Assembly: GCF_024213665.1 (NCBI RefSeq)
Contig: NZ_JANAVP010000036.1
Span: 1 to 64,000, forward strand
Length of the DNA stretch: 64,000 nucleotides
Origin: Streptomyces sp. A3M-1-3
GTDB taxonomy: Bacteria; Actinomycetota; Actinomycetes; Streptomycetales; Streptomycetaceae
Direction of reading: 5' to 3'
Of this stretch, positions 7,623-19,262 are shown in pieces; position 1 is the stretch's first letter, and each line of letters starts with the position of its first letter. Below the pieces are notes generated by a model that was given only the letters and a program-made list of their open reading frames with translations, did no database searches and was not told where the DNA came from. Position numbers and translations under genes: made by a program.

Positions 7623-9704
7623 ATGGCCTCCGGCAGCGCTGCTCCGATGCCCGGGGAGCCGGGAGTGAACAGGGGGCGGCCTGCCGACCGCGCGGGCAGG
7701 AGCTCTTGGTACGGACGTGTACTGCGGGGACGCCGGCTGCTCCGGGACGGCGCGACCGGCGGCCCTGTGCTGCGCCTTTTCGCCCGCTGGGTGCGCAGGC
7801 CGCTGCTGCCGGCCGTGCGGCTGTGGCGGCGGAACATCCAGCTCCGGGTGGTCGCAGGCACGCTGCTGATGTCCCTGGGCGTGGTGCTGCTGCTCGGATT
7901 CGTCGTCATCGGGCAGGTCAGCAACGGCCTGCTCGACGCGAAGGAGGAGGCGGCGCAGAGCCAGGCCGCCGGCGGCTTCGCGGCCGCCCAGGAGAAGGCG
8001 AACACGCCCGGCCCCGGTGACGACCAGGAGGGCGGCGCCGGGGACGCCAAGGCGGCCCGCAGCGCCACCTGGATGTCCAACCTGGTGGTCGAGCTCGCCA
8101 GCGGTGGCCAGAACGCCTTCAACGTGGTGGCCCTCGGATCCGAGTCGGAGGACAAGACCTCGGGCATCCGGGGCCTGCGCGCCTCCGGCAACGTGGATCC
8201 GGTCGCCAGCGTGCCCGAGGAGCTGCGGAGCGCCGTCGACAGCGGGACAGGCCCGTACCAGACCTTCACGAAGATCCAGTACGTCGTGCCGACGGAGGCG
8301 GAGGCGGAGCCCGCGCTGATCGTCGGCAAACGGCTCAGCGACATCAACGGAGAGCCGTACCAGCTGTACTACCTCTTCCCGCTCGCGCAGGAGGAGGAGT
8401 CGCTCACCCTGGTCAAGGGCACCCTCGCCACCGCCGGGCTGTTCGTCGTCGTGCTGCTCGGGGCCATTGCCTGGCTCGTGGTGCGGCAGGTCGTCACGCC
8501 CGTAAGGATGGCTGCGGGAATCGCCGAACGGCTGTCCGCCGGCCGTCTTCAGGAGCGGATGAAGGTCACCGGTGAGGACGACATCGCCCGGCTCGGTGAG
8601 GCCTTCAACAAGATGGCGCAGAACCTCCAGCACAAGATCCAGCAGCTGGAGGACCTGTCCCGGATGCAGCGCCGTTTCGTCTCGGACGTCTCGCACGAGC
8701 TGCGCACCCCGCTGACGACGGTACGGATGGCCGCCGACGTCATCCATGACGCCCGCGAGGGCTTCGACCCGGTGACCGCCCGCTCGGCCGAGCTGCTCGG
8801 AGGGCAGCTGGACCGGTTCGAGTCGCTGCTGTCCGACCTGCTGGAGATCAGCCGGTTCGACGCGGGTGCGGCGGCGCTGGAGGCCGAGCCGATCGACCTC
8901 CGCGAAGTCGTACGGCGGGTGATCGACGGCGCCGAGCCGCTCGCCGAGCACAAGGGCAGCCGGATCCGGGTGACCGGGGACAAGCAGCCCGTCATAGCCG
9001 AGGCCGACGCCCGGCGGGTGGAGCGCGTCCTGCGCAACCTGGTCGTCAACGCCGTGGAGCACGGCGAGGGCCGGGATGTGGTGGTGCGCCTGGCCTCCGC
9101 CGGCGGCGCCGTCGCGGTCGCCGTACGCGACTACGGCGTGGGACTGAAGCCCGGTGAGGCGACCCGCGTGTTCAACCGCTTCTGGCGGGCCGACCCGGCG
9201 CGCGCCCGTACCACCGGTGGTACGGGACTCGGCCTCTCGATCGCCGTCGAGGACGCCCGGCTGCACGGCGGATGGCTCCAGGCATGGGGCGAGCCGGGCG
9301 GCGGATCGCAGTTCCGGCTGACCCTGCCGCGTACGGCGGACGAGCCGCTGCGGGGCTCGCCCATTCCACTGGAGCCCGAGGACTCGCGGCGCGGACGCGA
9401 GCGGGCCGGCGCAGAGGCAGCCGCGGCGGCATCATCGGCGGCGCACGCGGGCGCCGGCCGGCTCGGCACCGTGCCGGCGCAGCCGGTCGGCGACCGGCCC
9501 GTACCGGCCGGTCCGTCGCGGGTGCCGATCGCGCCGCGGCCGATCGTGCCGCGTACGGCCACACCTTCGGCGGATCCGACGGCCCTGCCGGGCAACGGTG
9601 CCCGGGTGGTGGCGCGGACGCCGGGCGAGCGCCGGGGCGCCGAAGCGGCTCCGGGCGCGGACACGCACGTACCTGACGGGGAGGACATCGCTCGTGGACG
9701 CTGA
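7623..9704 (+). CDS. mtrB: MtrB sensor histidine kinase
   Basis: A 693-residue membrane histidine kinase. Its parts in order are a basic cytosolic tail, TM1 (about 73-97), an extracytoplasmic sensor region (about 98-262), TM2 (about 265-288), a HAMP domain, the HisKA box VSDVSHELRTPLTTV with phosphoacceptor His358, and a HATPase_c domain with NLVVNAVEHG and GTGLGLSI. A Pro/Ala-rich tail of about 110 residues follows the kinase core. It starts one base after mtrA and overlaps lpqB by 11 bases. In actinobacteria MtrB phosphorylates MtrA and LpqB modulates it at the membrane. Confidence 0.96.
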   Translation: MASGSAAPMPGEPGVNRGRPADRAGRSSWYGRVLRGRRLLRDGATGGPVLRLFARWVRRPLLPAVRLWRRNIQLRVVAGTLLMSLGVVLLLGFVVIGQVSNGLLDAKEEAAQSQAAGGFAAAQEKANTPGPGDDQEGGAGDAKAARSATWMSNLVVELASGGQNAFNVVALGSESEDKTSGIRGLRASGNVDPVASVPEELRSAVDSGTGPYQTFTKIQYVVPTEAEAEPALIVGKRLSDINGEPYQLYYLFPLAQEEESLTLVKGTLATAGLFVVVLLGAIAWLVVRQVVTPVRMAAGIAERLSAGRLQERMKVTGEDDIARLGEAFNKMAQNLQHKIQQLEDLSRMQRRFVSDVSHELRTPLTTVRMAADVIHDAREGFDPVTARSAELLGGQLDRFESLLSDLLEISRFDAGAAALEAEPIDLREVVRRVIDGAEPLAEHKGSRIRVTGDKQPVIAEADARRVERVLRNLVVNAVEHGEGRDVVVRLASAGGAVAVAVRDYGVGLKPGEATRVFNRFWRADPARARTTGGTGLGLSIAVEDARLHGGWLQAWGEPGGGSQFRLTLPRTADEPLRGSPIPLEPEDSRRGRERAGAEAAAAASSAAHAGAGRLGTVPAQPVGDRPVPAGPSRVPIAPRPIVPRTATPSADPTALPGNGARVVARTPGERRGAEAAPGADTHVPDGEDIARGR

Positions 9705-11523
9705 CCGGCGCCGGCTGTTCCGGAGGCGTCCCTGGCAGACGCCTGCCCTGCTCGGCTGCAGCGGCCTGCTGCTCGCCGGCTGCGCCTCCATGCCGGACAG
9801 CGGGGAGGTGCGGCCCGTCCAGGCGTCGCAGGGCGCCGACTCGCAGGTGCGGGTCTTCGGGGTGCCGCCCCGGGACGGCGCGCAGCCCGCGCAGATCGTG
9901 GACGGCTTCATGGAGGCCATGGCCAGTGACGATCCGCAGCTCGCCACCGCGCGCAAGTACCTGACGAAGCGGGCGTCGAAGGCGTGGAAGCCGGGGGCCG
10001 GCGTCACCGTGCTCGCCGCCGCACCGGGCAGGCAGCCCGAGCGGAGCATCGACAAGGAGTCGGTCGGCGCCCGCTTCAAGCTGACCGGCAAGCAGGTCGC
10101 CGGGGTGGACGAGCGGCGTGCGTATCAGCCGCAGGCGGGGGCGGGCGACTACGAGGAGCATCTGCAGCTCGTCAAGGACGGCAAGGAGTGGCGGATCGAC
10201 GCGCTGCCGGACGGCCTGGTTCTCGCCGAGTCCGACTTCCAGCGGATCTTCCAGCCCGTCAACAAGTACTACTTCGCGGCCGACAAGCTCGTCGCCGACC
10301 CTGTCTACGTACGGCAGCGTCAGGACCCCGAGTCGCGGATGGACCCGATGACTCAGACGGTCAAGGCACTTCTGGAAGGGCCGACCAAATGGCTGGCCCC
10401 GGTGGTCACTTCGAGCTTCCCCACGGGTTCGGGGCTGAAGCCGGGCACGACGACGCTGACGTACGGCGGTCAGAACGTGCTGAAGGTGCCGCTGAACGAC
10501 AAGGCTTCGAACGTCGCTCAGACCCAGTGCACGCGGATGGCGACCCAACTGCTGTTCACCATGGCCGATCTGACGTCCTCGCGGGTCGACCGGGTGGAGC
10601 TGCTGCGCTCCGACGACTCGCCCCTGTGCGACGTCGACGAGGCGCTCGCGGAGGTGACGGCACATCAGGGCTCCAGGCGCGCCGATCACCAGTACTTCGT
10701 CGACAGCGAGCACCGCCTGGTACGGATGCAGGCGCGCCGCGACAGCGAGTCGAAGCCCGCGGCCGCCGAGCCGGTGGCAGGGCCGCTGACGAGCGCGGGC
10801 CTCCAGCTGAGCACCGTCGCGGTGGCCCACGACGAGAAGCGTGCGGCTGCGGTCCCCCTGGACCGGCGCTCGCTGTACGTCGCCTCGCTCACCACCGACG
10901 GGCCGCTGGGCAAGCCGGTGCTGACCAGTGCGGCCCGGCAGCTGTCCGCGCCGAGCTGGGACGGGCGCGGCGATCTGTGGGTGGCCGACCGGGACCCGGC
11001 GAAACCTGTGCTGTGGCGGCTCCCCGGCGGGACGGGAAAGCCGCAGGCGGTCGACGTGGCGGGGCTGGCGGGCGGCCGTGTCGAAGCGATCCGGGTGTCG
11101 GCGGACGGGGTGCGGATCGCGCTCCTGGTGTCGTCCAAGGACGGGCGCAAGACGCTGCAGACCGGCCGGGTGGAACGGCGCGGCAGCGGGAGCGCCGCGA
11201 CCGTGTCGGTACGTGAGCTGCGGCCGGCGGCTCCCCGGATGGCTGATGTGACCGCCATGTCGTGGGCGAGCCGGGGCCGGCTGCTCGTGGTCGGCCGCGA
11301 GTCGGGCGGGCTGCTCCAGGTCCGCTACATGCACGCGGACGGCTCGGCCACGACTTCCGGGAACCTGCCCGGTGCCACGGGAGTGACGGCGATCGCCGCT
11401 TCGGAGGACGAGCGGCTGCCGGTCGTGGCGCACTCCGAGGAGGACGGGATCGTCTGGCTGCCGCCGGGGGCCCAGTGGAAGACCGTGGTGGAGGACGGGG
11501 CGGCGCCGGTCTATCCCGGCTGA
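9694..11523 (+). CDS. lpqB: LpqB lipoprotein, MtrB-associated
   Basis: A 609-residue lipoprotein. The GTG at 9694 is selected because GGGGAGGA precedes it at proper distance and because it puts the lipobox LLLAGC, with Cys30 as the lipidated residue, after a basic N-terminus and hydrophobic core. The rest is an extracytoplasmic domain with a GerMN-like part (containing MDPMTQTVKALLEGP) followed by a beta-propeller-like C-terminal half. LpqB is known to interact with the MtrB sensor domain. The 11-base overlap with mtrB supports one mtrA-mtrB-lpqB operon. Confidence 0.95.
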   Translation: MDADRRRLFRRRPWQTPALLGCSGLLLAGCASMPDSGEVRPVQASQGADSQVRVFGVPPRDGAQPAQIVDGFMEAMASDDPQLATARKYLTKRASKAWKPGAGVTVLAAAPGRQPERSIDKESVGARFKLTGKQVAGVDERRAYQPQAGAGDYEEHLQLVKDGKEWRIDALPDGLVLAESDFQRIFQPVNKYYFAADKLVADPVYVRQRQDPESRMDPMTQTVKALLEGPTKWLAPVVTSSFPTGSGLKPGTTTLTYGGQNVLKVPLNDKASNVAQTQCTRMATQLLFTMADLTSSRVDRVELLRSDDSPLCDVDEALAEVTAHQGSRRADHQYFVDSEHRLVRMQARRDSESKPAAAEPVAGPLTSAGLQLSTVAVAHDEKRAAAVPLDRRSLYVASLTTDGPLGKPVLTSAARQLSAPSWDGRGDLWVADRDPAKPVLWRLPGGTGKPQAVDVAGLAGGRVEAIRVSADGVRIALLVSSKDGRKTLQTGRVERRGSGSAATVSVRELRPAAPRMADVTAMSWASRGRLLVVGRESGGLLQVRYMHADGSATTSGNLPGATGVTAIAASEDERLPVVAHSEEDGIVWLPPGAQWKTVVEDGAAPVYPG

Positions 11524-11637
11524 CCCACCCGCTCCGGCTGACCGCCCGCTGCTCGGTGTGCGGCCCGTGGCGGCCCTCGCGGCCCGCAGTTGTCCACAGG
11601 GGTGGCTGGACGGCTTACACACCGGCACAGTGGAGTC

Positions 11638-12351
11638 ATGCGGGGGTGGTGGCAGGAGATCGCCGGCCTGGTGCTGCCGGTCGACTGCGGCGGCTGCGGC
11701 CTGCCCCGCACGGTGCTGTGCGAGGACTGCCGCGGCGCGCTGTGCGGTGCGCCGCCCCACCGGGTGCGGCCGGTCCCGGAGCCGGCCGGGCTGCCCGTGG
11801 TGCATGCGGCGGCGCCGTACGGGGACGCGGTGCGGGCCGTGCTGCTCGCGCACAAGGAGCGCGGCGCCCTCGGCCTCGCCGGGGTGCTGGGCAAGGCGCT
11901 GGCCGGGGCGGTACGGGCCGGGGTGCCGCATGCGTACGCGGGGGCGCTGGTACTCGTACCGGTGCCGTCCTCACGCAAGGCGCTCCGGGCCCGCGGGCAT
12001 GATCCGGCCCGCCGGATCGCCCTCGCCGCGTCGGCGGAACTGCGGCGGACCGGGACGTCGGCACGGGTGGCCGCGGTGCTGCGCCAGCGCAGGGCGGTGG
12101 CCGACCAGTCGGGGCTGGGTGCCCGGCAGCGGCTGGCGAATCTGCGGGGGGCCCTGGACGTACGGGAGGGGTGCGGGAGGCTGCTGGAGGGCGGCCGAGT
12201 GGTGCTGGTGGACGATCTGATGACCACGGGTGCCTCACTGGCAGAGGCCGCACGGGCGGTCGCCGTGGAAACGCGCCTTCCGCCATTCGCACAGACGAGC
12301 GCAGCTGTGGTTGCCGCCCCTTCGCTGTCGTTCGGCATAAACCGGAACTGA
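11638..12351 (+). CDS. ComF-family phosphoribosyltransferase-like protein
   Basis: A 237-residue protein. The N-terminus has a four-cysteine cluster (CGGCGLPRTVLCEDC) typical of the ComF zinc-binding head, and the C-terminal part has the phosphoribosyltransferase loop VVLVDDLMTTGAS where PRPP would bind. In naturally competent bacteria ComF proteins aid DNA uptake; in Streptomyces the role is unknown. It follows lpqB after 114 bases. A candidate sigma-R promoter for hpf starts inside its last codons. Confidence 0.88.
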   Translation: MRGWWQEIAGLVLPVDCGGCGLPRTVLCEDCRGALCGAPPHRVRPVPEPAGLPVVHAAAPYGDAVRAVLLAHKERGALGLAGVLGKALAGAVRAGVPHAYAGALVLVPVPSSRKALRARGHDPARRIALAASAELRRTGTSARVAAVLRQRRAVADQSGLGARQRLANLRGALDVREGCGRLLEGGRVVLVDDLMTTGASLAEAARAVAVETRLPPFAQTSAAVVAAPSLSFGINRN

Positions 12352-12369
12352 CAAAGATCTTGCTTCGTT
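12344..12369 (+). promoter_or_regulatory. Candidate sigma-R promoter of hpf
   Basis: GGAAC at 12344-12348 and GTT at 12367-12369 are separated by exactly 18 bases. This is the published sigma-R (thiol-oxidative stress) layout GGAAT-N18-GTT with one mismatch in the -35. It would start transcription near 12375, about 235 bases before hpf. This is based on pattern only. Confidence 0.45.
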
Positions 12370-12374
12370 CCCCG

Positions 12375-12611
12375 AGGTGAGAGGGAAAATACCCCCGATC
12401 GGAGGTACGGCCCGGTAGCGGGTGCCGACAACCGTCCGAGCGAGCTATGTTCGGTTGTGAGGAATGGCGAAATCGGTGGGGTGGAAGTCTTGCCGACGGG
12501 GGAGGAGGAGGTGAAAGTCGCCAAGTCCGAGACTCCGGTGAACACCGGAGTCTGGTGCAAGTGGGAGACGCTCCGCCGCTGTAGCGGAGCTATCCGGGAA
12601 CGGAGTTCTGC
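12375..12611 (+). ncRNA. Structured 5' leader of hpf (raiA-motif-like candidate)
   Basis: About 240 untranslated bases precede hpf and can fold strongly. An 11-bp perfect hairpin (AGACTCCGGTG with CACCGGAGTCT around AA) lies near 12529-12552, and a 7-bp hairpin (GCTCCGC with GCGGAGC) near 12570-12590. A purine-rich GGGGGAGGAGGAGGTGAAAG precedes them. No convincing reading frame covers the segment. An RNA class called the raiA motif is described upstream of raiA/hpf genes in actinobacteria and firmicutes, and location and structure fit it. I cannot test the covariance model here. Confidence 0.5.
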
Positions 12612-13301
12612 GTGGACATCGTCGTCAAGGGCCGCAAGACCGAGGTGCCCGAGCGGTTCCGCAAGCACGTGGCCGAGAAGCTGAAGCTGGACAAGATCCA
12701 GAAGCTCGACGGCAAGGTGATCAGCCTCGACGTCGAGGTGTCCAAGGAGCACAACCCGCGGCAGGCAGACCGTTCCGACCGGGTGGAGATCACCCTCCAC
12801 TCCCGCGGGCCGGTCATCCGCGCCGAGGCGGCGGCAGCCGACCCGTACGCGGCGCTGGACCTGGCCACCGGCAAGCTCGAGGCACGGCTCCGCAAGCAGC
12901 ACGACAAGCGCCACACCCGTCGCGGCAACGGCAGGATCTCCGCCGCCGAAGTCGCCGACCGCGTCCCCGGCGCGGCAGTCCTCAACGGAAGCGGCGCACT
13001 CGCCCCCGCAGAGGAGCAGGAAGGCATCCCCACCACGAGGATCGGCTCCCTCGAGGTTCAGGGCGAAGGACCTCTGGTGGTCCGGGAGAAGAACCACGTG
13101 GCCGCCCCGATGTCGCTGGACCAGGCGCTCTACGAGATGGAGCTGGTCGGGCACGACTTCTACTTGTTCGTCGACTCCGAGACCAAGGAACCGAGTGTCG
13201 TCTACCGGCGGCACGCATACGACTACGGCGTCATCCACCTGACGACCGACCCGCTCGCCGCGGAAGCACCCCGTGGCGCGGGTGGTGCACTCGGCGGCTG
13301 A
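12612..13301 (+). CDS. hpf: Ribosome hibernation-promoting factor, long form
   Basis: A 229-residue protein of the long HPF type. The N-terminal domain (about 1-100) is the S30AE fold that sits in the decoding centre of idle 30S subunits. The C-terminal domain (about 170-229) contains EMELVGHDFYLFVD and YGVIHL, the part that dimerises ribosomes into 100S particles. The GTG at 12612 is the only start that gives the standard N-terminus (VDIVVKGRKTEVPERFR). The long leader and the sigma-R-like promoter suggest stress-dependent expression. A hairpin terminator lies 44 bases downstream. Confidence 0.95.
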   Translation: MDIVVKGRKTEVPERFRKHVAEKLKLDKIQKLDGKVISLDVEVSKEHNPRQADRSDRVEITLHSRGPVIRAEAAAADPYAALDLATGKLEARLRKQHDKRHTRRGNGRISAAEVADRVPGAAVLNGSGALAPAEEQEGIPTTRIGSLEVQGEGPLVVREKNHVAAPMSLDQALYEMELVGHDFYLFVDSETKEPSVVYRRHAYDYGVIHLTTDPLAAEAPRGAGGALGG

Positions 13302-13344
13302 CCGGCGATTGAACGGTCGCGGCAGCCGCGACGTACAGCATGGT

Positions 13345-13387
13345 GGTGGTGCCCCTGGAGCGCCCGTGCGCCCCCAGGGGCACCACC
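13345..13387 (+). terminator. Hairpin terminator after hpf
   Basis: A 14-bp perfect stem, GGTGGTGCCCCTGG at 13345-13358 with CCAGGGGCACCACC at 13374-13387, around a 15-base loop. There is no T-run, which is common for Streptomyces terminators. It sits between hpf and the next gene on the same strand, preceded by a smaller perfect hairpin at 13316-13332. Confidence 0.75.
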
Positions 13388-13442
13388 ATGCGACCACTGG
13401 GGCACCGCGGCGGCGTCCCGGCATGAAATCATGGCGTGGCAA

Positions 13443-13473
13443 GCCAACCGGCGCGCTGTGTCCTCCGGTTGGC
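13443..13473. promoter_or_regulatory. Inverted repeat upstream of response regulator
   Basis: GCCAACCGG and CCGGTTGGC form 9-base perfect arms separated by 13 bases, 43-73 bases before the regulator gene at 13516. The position suits an operator, possibly for the regulator itself; this is inference. Confidence 0.4.
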
Positions 13474-13515
13474 GGCGCACATGAACCAGGGCCATGGCCT
13501 TCAGGGGGAGGAACG

Positions 13516-14271
13516 ATGGCGGACAGCTTCGGGCCGGTGCACGACGAGGCCGACATGAACGACGACGGCGCCGGCCTCGGCACCGGCCCGGACAGCGGCG
13601 GCTCGCGCGAGGAGCCGATCCGGGTCCTCGTCGTGGACGACCACGCCCTCTTCCGCCGGGGACTGGAGATCGTCCTGGCCCAGGAGGACGACATCCAGGT
13701 CGTCGGTGAGGCCGGGGACGGCGCGGAGGCGGTGGACAAGGCGGCCGACCTGCTGCCCGACATCGTGCTGATGGATGTACGGATGCCCAAGCGCGGCGGG
13801 ATCGAGGCCTGCACCTCCATCAAGGAGGTGGCCCCCAGCGCGAAGATCATCATGCTGACGATCAGTGACGAGGAAGCCGACCTCTACGACGCGATCAAGG
13901 CAGGTGCCACGGGCTATCTCCTGAAGGAGATCTCCACCGACGAGGTGTCCACCGCGATCCGGGCCGTCGCCGACGGGCAGTCGCAGATCAGCCCTTCGAT
14001 GGCCTCCAAGCTGCTCACCGAGTTCAAGTCGATGATCCAGCGCACCGACGAGCGCCGGCTCGTGCCCGCTCCCCGGCTGACCGAGCGGGAGCTGGAAGTG
14101 CTCAAGCTCGTCGCGACCGGGATGAACAACCGTGACATCGCCAAGGAGTTGTTCATCTCCGAGAACACCGTGAAGAACCACGTGCGCAACATCCTGGAGA
14201 AGCTCCAGCTGCACTCCAGGATGGAAGCCGTGGTCTACGCGATGCGGGAGAAGATCCTCGAGATCAGGTGA
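13516..14271 (+). CDS. NarL/FixJ-family response regulator
   Basis: A 251-residue two-domain regulator. A 35-residue acidic extension precedes a receiver domain with VVDDH, the phosphoacceptor Asp87 in LMDVRMP, and the conserved K in YLLKE. The C-terminal LuxR-type helix-turn-helix includes LTERELEVLKLVATG and NRDIAKELFISENTVKNH. A strong ribosome site (GGGGGAGG) precedes the ATG at 13516. No histidine kinase gene is adjacent, so it is an orphan here and its signal is unknown. It overlaps the stop of the convergent glycosylase gene by eight bases. Confidence 0.93.
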   Translation: MADSFGPVHDEADMNDDGAGLGTGPDSGGSREEPIRVLVVDDHALFRRGLEIVLAQEDDIQVVGEAGDGAEAVDKAADLLPDIVLMDVRMPKRGGIEACTSIKEVAPSAKIIMLTISDEEADLYDAIKAGATGYLLKEISTDEVSTAIRAVADGQSQISPSMASKLLTEFKSMIQRTDERRLVPAPRLTERELEVLKLVATGMNNRDIAKELFISENTVKNHVRNILEKLQLHSRMEAVVYAMREKILEIR

Positions 14272-15526
14272 GGGCTTCGGCGAGCGCCTTCACCAGAGGC
14301 TCCTGGAGGCCGGCCGGGGCCACGCGCTCCAGACGAACGTCCGTGCAGCCGACCCAACTGGCCGCCTCGACCAGGGCTTCGGCCATCGGCCGGACGGCCT
14401 TGCGGCTCTCCAGCGAGACCTGCCGGGCCACCAGGGTCGTCCCCTCACGCGCCGGGTCCACCCGCCCCAGCAGCTGCCCGCCCGCGAGCAGCGGCATCGC
14501 GAAGTAACCGTGCATGCGCTTGGGCTTGGGTACGTACGCCTCCAGCCGGTGGGTGAAGCCGAAGATCCGCTCGGTGCGGGCCCGGTCCCAGATGAGGGAG
14601 TCGAACGGCGACAGCAGCGTCGTGCGATGCCGGCCGCGAGGCGCGGACCCGAGCATCGAGGGGTCTGCCCACCCGTCTCCCGCCACCGTCCTTCCAGCGA
14701 GGCCCTGCGCGCCGACCCTCCCCTTTGCAGGCTTGCCCCAGCCCTCGACCTGCACCGGCACCAGGCCCGAGTCCGCGATCACCGCGTCGACCTGCTCGCC
14801 CTTCAGGCGGTGGTAGTCGGCGAGGTCCGCGCGCGTGGCCACGCCCAGCGACTGCCCGGCCAGCCGGACCAGGCGGCGCAGGCACTCCGTGTCGTCCAGG
14901 TCGTCATGCAGCAGCGCGTCCGGGAGGGCGCGCTCGGCCAGGTCGTACACGCGCTTCCAGCCGCGCCGCTCGGTGCAGACCACCTCGCCGGTGTCGAGCA
15001 GCCACTCCACCGCGATCTTCGTCTCGGACCAGTCCCACCACGGTCCGCCGCTCTTCGCGCCGCCCAACTCGGTCGAGGTGAGCGGGCCGTCGGCCTTCAG
15101 CCGGTCGAGCACCGCCGCGCAGGAGCGGTCGGCGTCCTCCATCACATGCCAGCGGTGGCCGCGCGCTCGGCGGGCCCGCCGCCGGAAGGCGAAGTGGGGC
15201 CACTCCTCGATGGGCAGGATGCAGGCCGCGTGCGACCAGTACTCGAAGGCGTGCGCTCGTGTCGAAGACGCGCCCGTGGACGCAGTCGTCCAGTAGGCCG
15301 ATTCGACCGCGGAGCGGCCGACCGCGCCCAGCCGGGCGTAGGGAATCAGCTCGTGCGAGCGCGCCAGCACCGAGATCGTGTCCAGCTGCACCGCGCCGAG
15401 GTGGCGCAGCACGCCGCGCACCCCGGCCCGCCGGTCCGGGGCGCCGAGGAACCCCTGCGCGCGCAGGGCGATCCGGCGGGCGTCGTCGGCGGACAGTACG
15501 AGGGAGGGCGGCGGCAGACTCGTCAT
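14264..15526 (-). CDS. YcaQ/AlkZ-family winged-helix DNA glycosylase
   Basis: A 420-residue protein of the HTH_42 family (DUF1006), built of tandem winged-helix domains. The motif AVQLDTISVLARSHE carries the QxD catalytic signature (Gln-Leu-Asp) that marks the YcaQ-like branch; the AlkZ self-resistance branch has QxQ. YcaQ-type enzymes excise bulky or crosslinked N7-alkyl purines from DNA. Later blocks such as LLSPFDSLIWDRARTERIFGF are also typical. The start is the ATG at 15526; a longer reading adds ten unlikely residues. It is monocistronic and ends convergently into the response regulator gene. Confidence 0.85.
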   Translation of the reverse strand: MTSLPPPSLVLSADDARRIALRAQGFLGAPDRRAGVRGVLRHLGAVQLDTISVLARSHELIPYARLGAVGRSAVESAYWTTASTGASSTRAHAFEYWSHAACILPIEEWPHFAFRRRARRARGHRWHVMEDADRSCAAVLDRLKADGPLTSTELGGAKSGGPWWDWSETKIAVEWLLDTGEVVCTERRGWKRVYDLAERALPDALLHDDLDDTECLRRLVRLAGQSLGVATRADLADYHRLKGEQVDAVIADSGLVPVQVEGWGKPAKGRVGAQGLAGRTVAGDGWADPSMLGSAPRGRHRTTLLSPFDSLIWDRARTERIFGFTHRLEAYVPKPKRMHGYFAMPLLAGGQLLGRVDPAREGTTLVARQVSLESRKAVRPMAEALVEAASWVGCTDVRLERVAPAGLQEPLVKALAEALT

Positions 15527-15577
15527 GGGCCGAACCCTAGAGGCCACCACTGACAACGCCCCCTGAAGTGCGGTGAT

Positions 15578-16162
15578 TCAGCTGCCGGTACGGGCGGCGG
15601 GCAGGTACGGGTGCTCGGTGGGCAGTCCGAGGTCGGACGGGAGCAGCGCCCCCACCCAGCTGTCACGCCGGGTGCCGTTGTTGAGCAGCCCCGACCGCTG
15701 GATGCCCTCGAGCCGGAAGCCGGCCTTCTCCGCGACGGCGCGCGAGCCGGCGTTGCCGACCTCGGCCCGCCATTCCAGCCGCTCCACCCCCAGCTCGGTG
15801 AAGGACCAGCGGGCCACATGCCGCGCGGCCTCCGTCATATAGCCGCGGCCGCGGTGCCGCTTCGCCGTCCAGAAGCCGATCTCCCACGTACCGGAGAGCG
15901 ACCGCACGGTCACCGCGACGGACGCGGCGAGCTCGCCGGTGTCCTGGATCAGCACCGCCCAGGTGCAGGCGGAGCCGTCTCGCCAGCCGTCCGGGACCAG
16001 CTGTCCGGTGAAACCCTCCGCGTGCTCGCGCGCGTACGGGGACGGGATGGTCGTCCAGCGCTGGATCTCGTCGTCCTGGCAGGCCAGGAAGACGGCCTCG
16101 GTGTCGGCGGGCTCGAACGGGCGCAGCAGCAGCCGCTCCGTGGTGAGTGTCACGGTCTCCAT
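15578..16162 (-). CDS. GNAT-family N-acetyltransferase
   Basis: A 194-residue acetyltransferase of the RimJ/RimL-like group. It begins TLTTERLLLRPFEPADTEAV, has the acetyl-CoA-binding loop KRHRGRGYMTEAA (about residue 105) and the typical late strand RLEWRAEVGNAGSRAVAEKAGF. The start is the ATG at 16162, which matches the usual family N-terminus. Close relatives acetylate N-termini or small molecules; the substrate here cannot be told. It lies divergent from secA with 221 bases between them. Confidence 0.88.
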   Translation of the reverse strand: METVTLTTERLLLRPFEPADTEAVFLACQDDEIQRWTTIPSPYAREHAEGFTGQLVPDGWRDGSACTWAVLIQDTGELAASVAVTVRSLSGTWEIGFWTAKRHRGRGYMTEAARHVARWSFTELGVERLEWRAEVGNAGSRAVAEKAGFRLEGIQRSGLLNNGTRRDSWVGALLPSDLGLPTEHPYLPAARTGS

Positions 16163-16383
16163 CACCCGATTCTGGGCCGGTGCCGGGGAGCGGCGCCAGA
16201 AGTTTTGGGTACCCGCCCCGGGCACCTCACGCGGCGCAGCGTCGTTCTCCTAGTGCGGACCTCCCGGCCCGGGCGGGTCCTCGCTTACGATGGCGGTTGC
16301 GGTGGGGCCCACCTGCCGTGCCCGCACTGTGTTGAAACAGAACTCGACCGTGCCAGGCCCGACCGGCAAGGAGACCAGCCTCA

Positions 16384-19209
<2,826 letters not shown>

Positions 19210-19224
19210 GAAGCACGACCTGAC

Positions 19225-19262
19225 GGCCGGGGCCGGACACCACAAGGTGTCCGGCCCCGGCC
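19225..19262 (+). terminator. Terminator after secA
   Basis: A 17-bp perfect stem (GGCCGGGGCCGGACACC with GGTGTCCGGCCCCGGCC) around an ACAA loop, 15 bases after the secA stop. It lacks a T-run. It is among the most stable hairpins in the window. Confidence 0.85.

Noticed and set aside
9172..11931. 919-codon minus-strand frame opposite mtrB and lpqB
   Set aside because: It covers two well-supported genes in reverse and has Arg/Pro-rich shadow composition.
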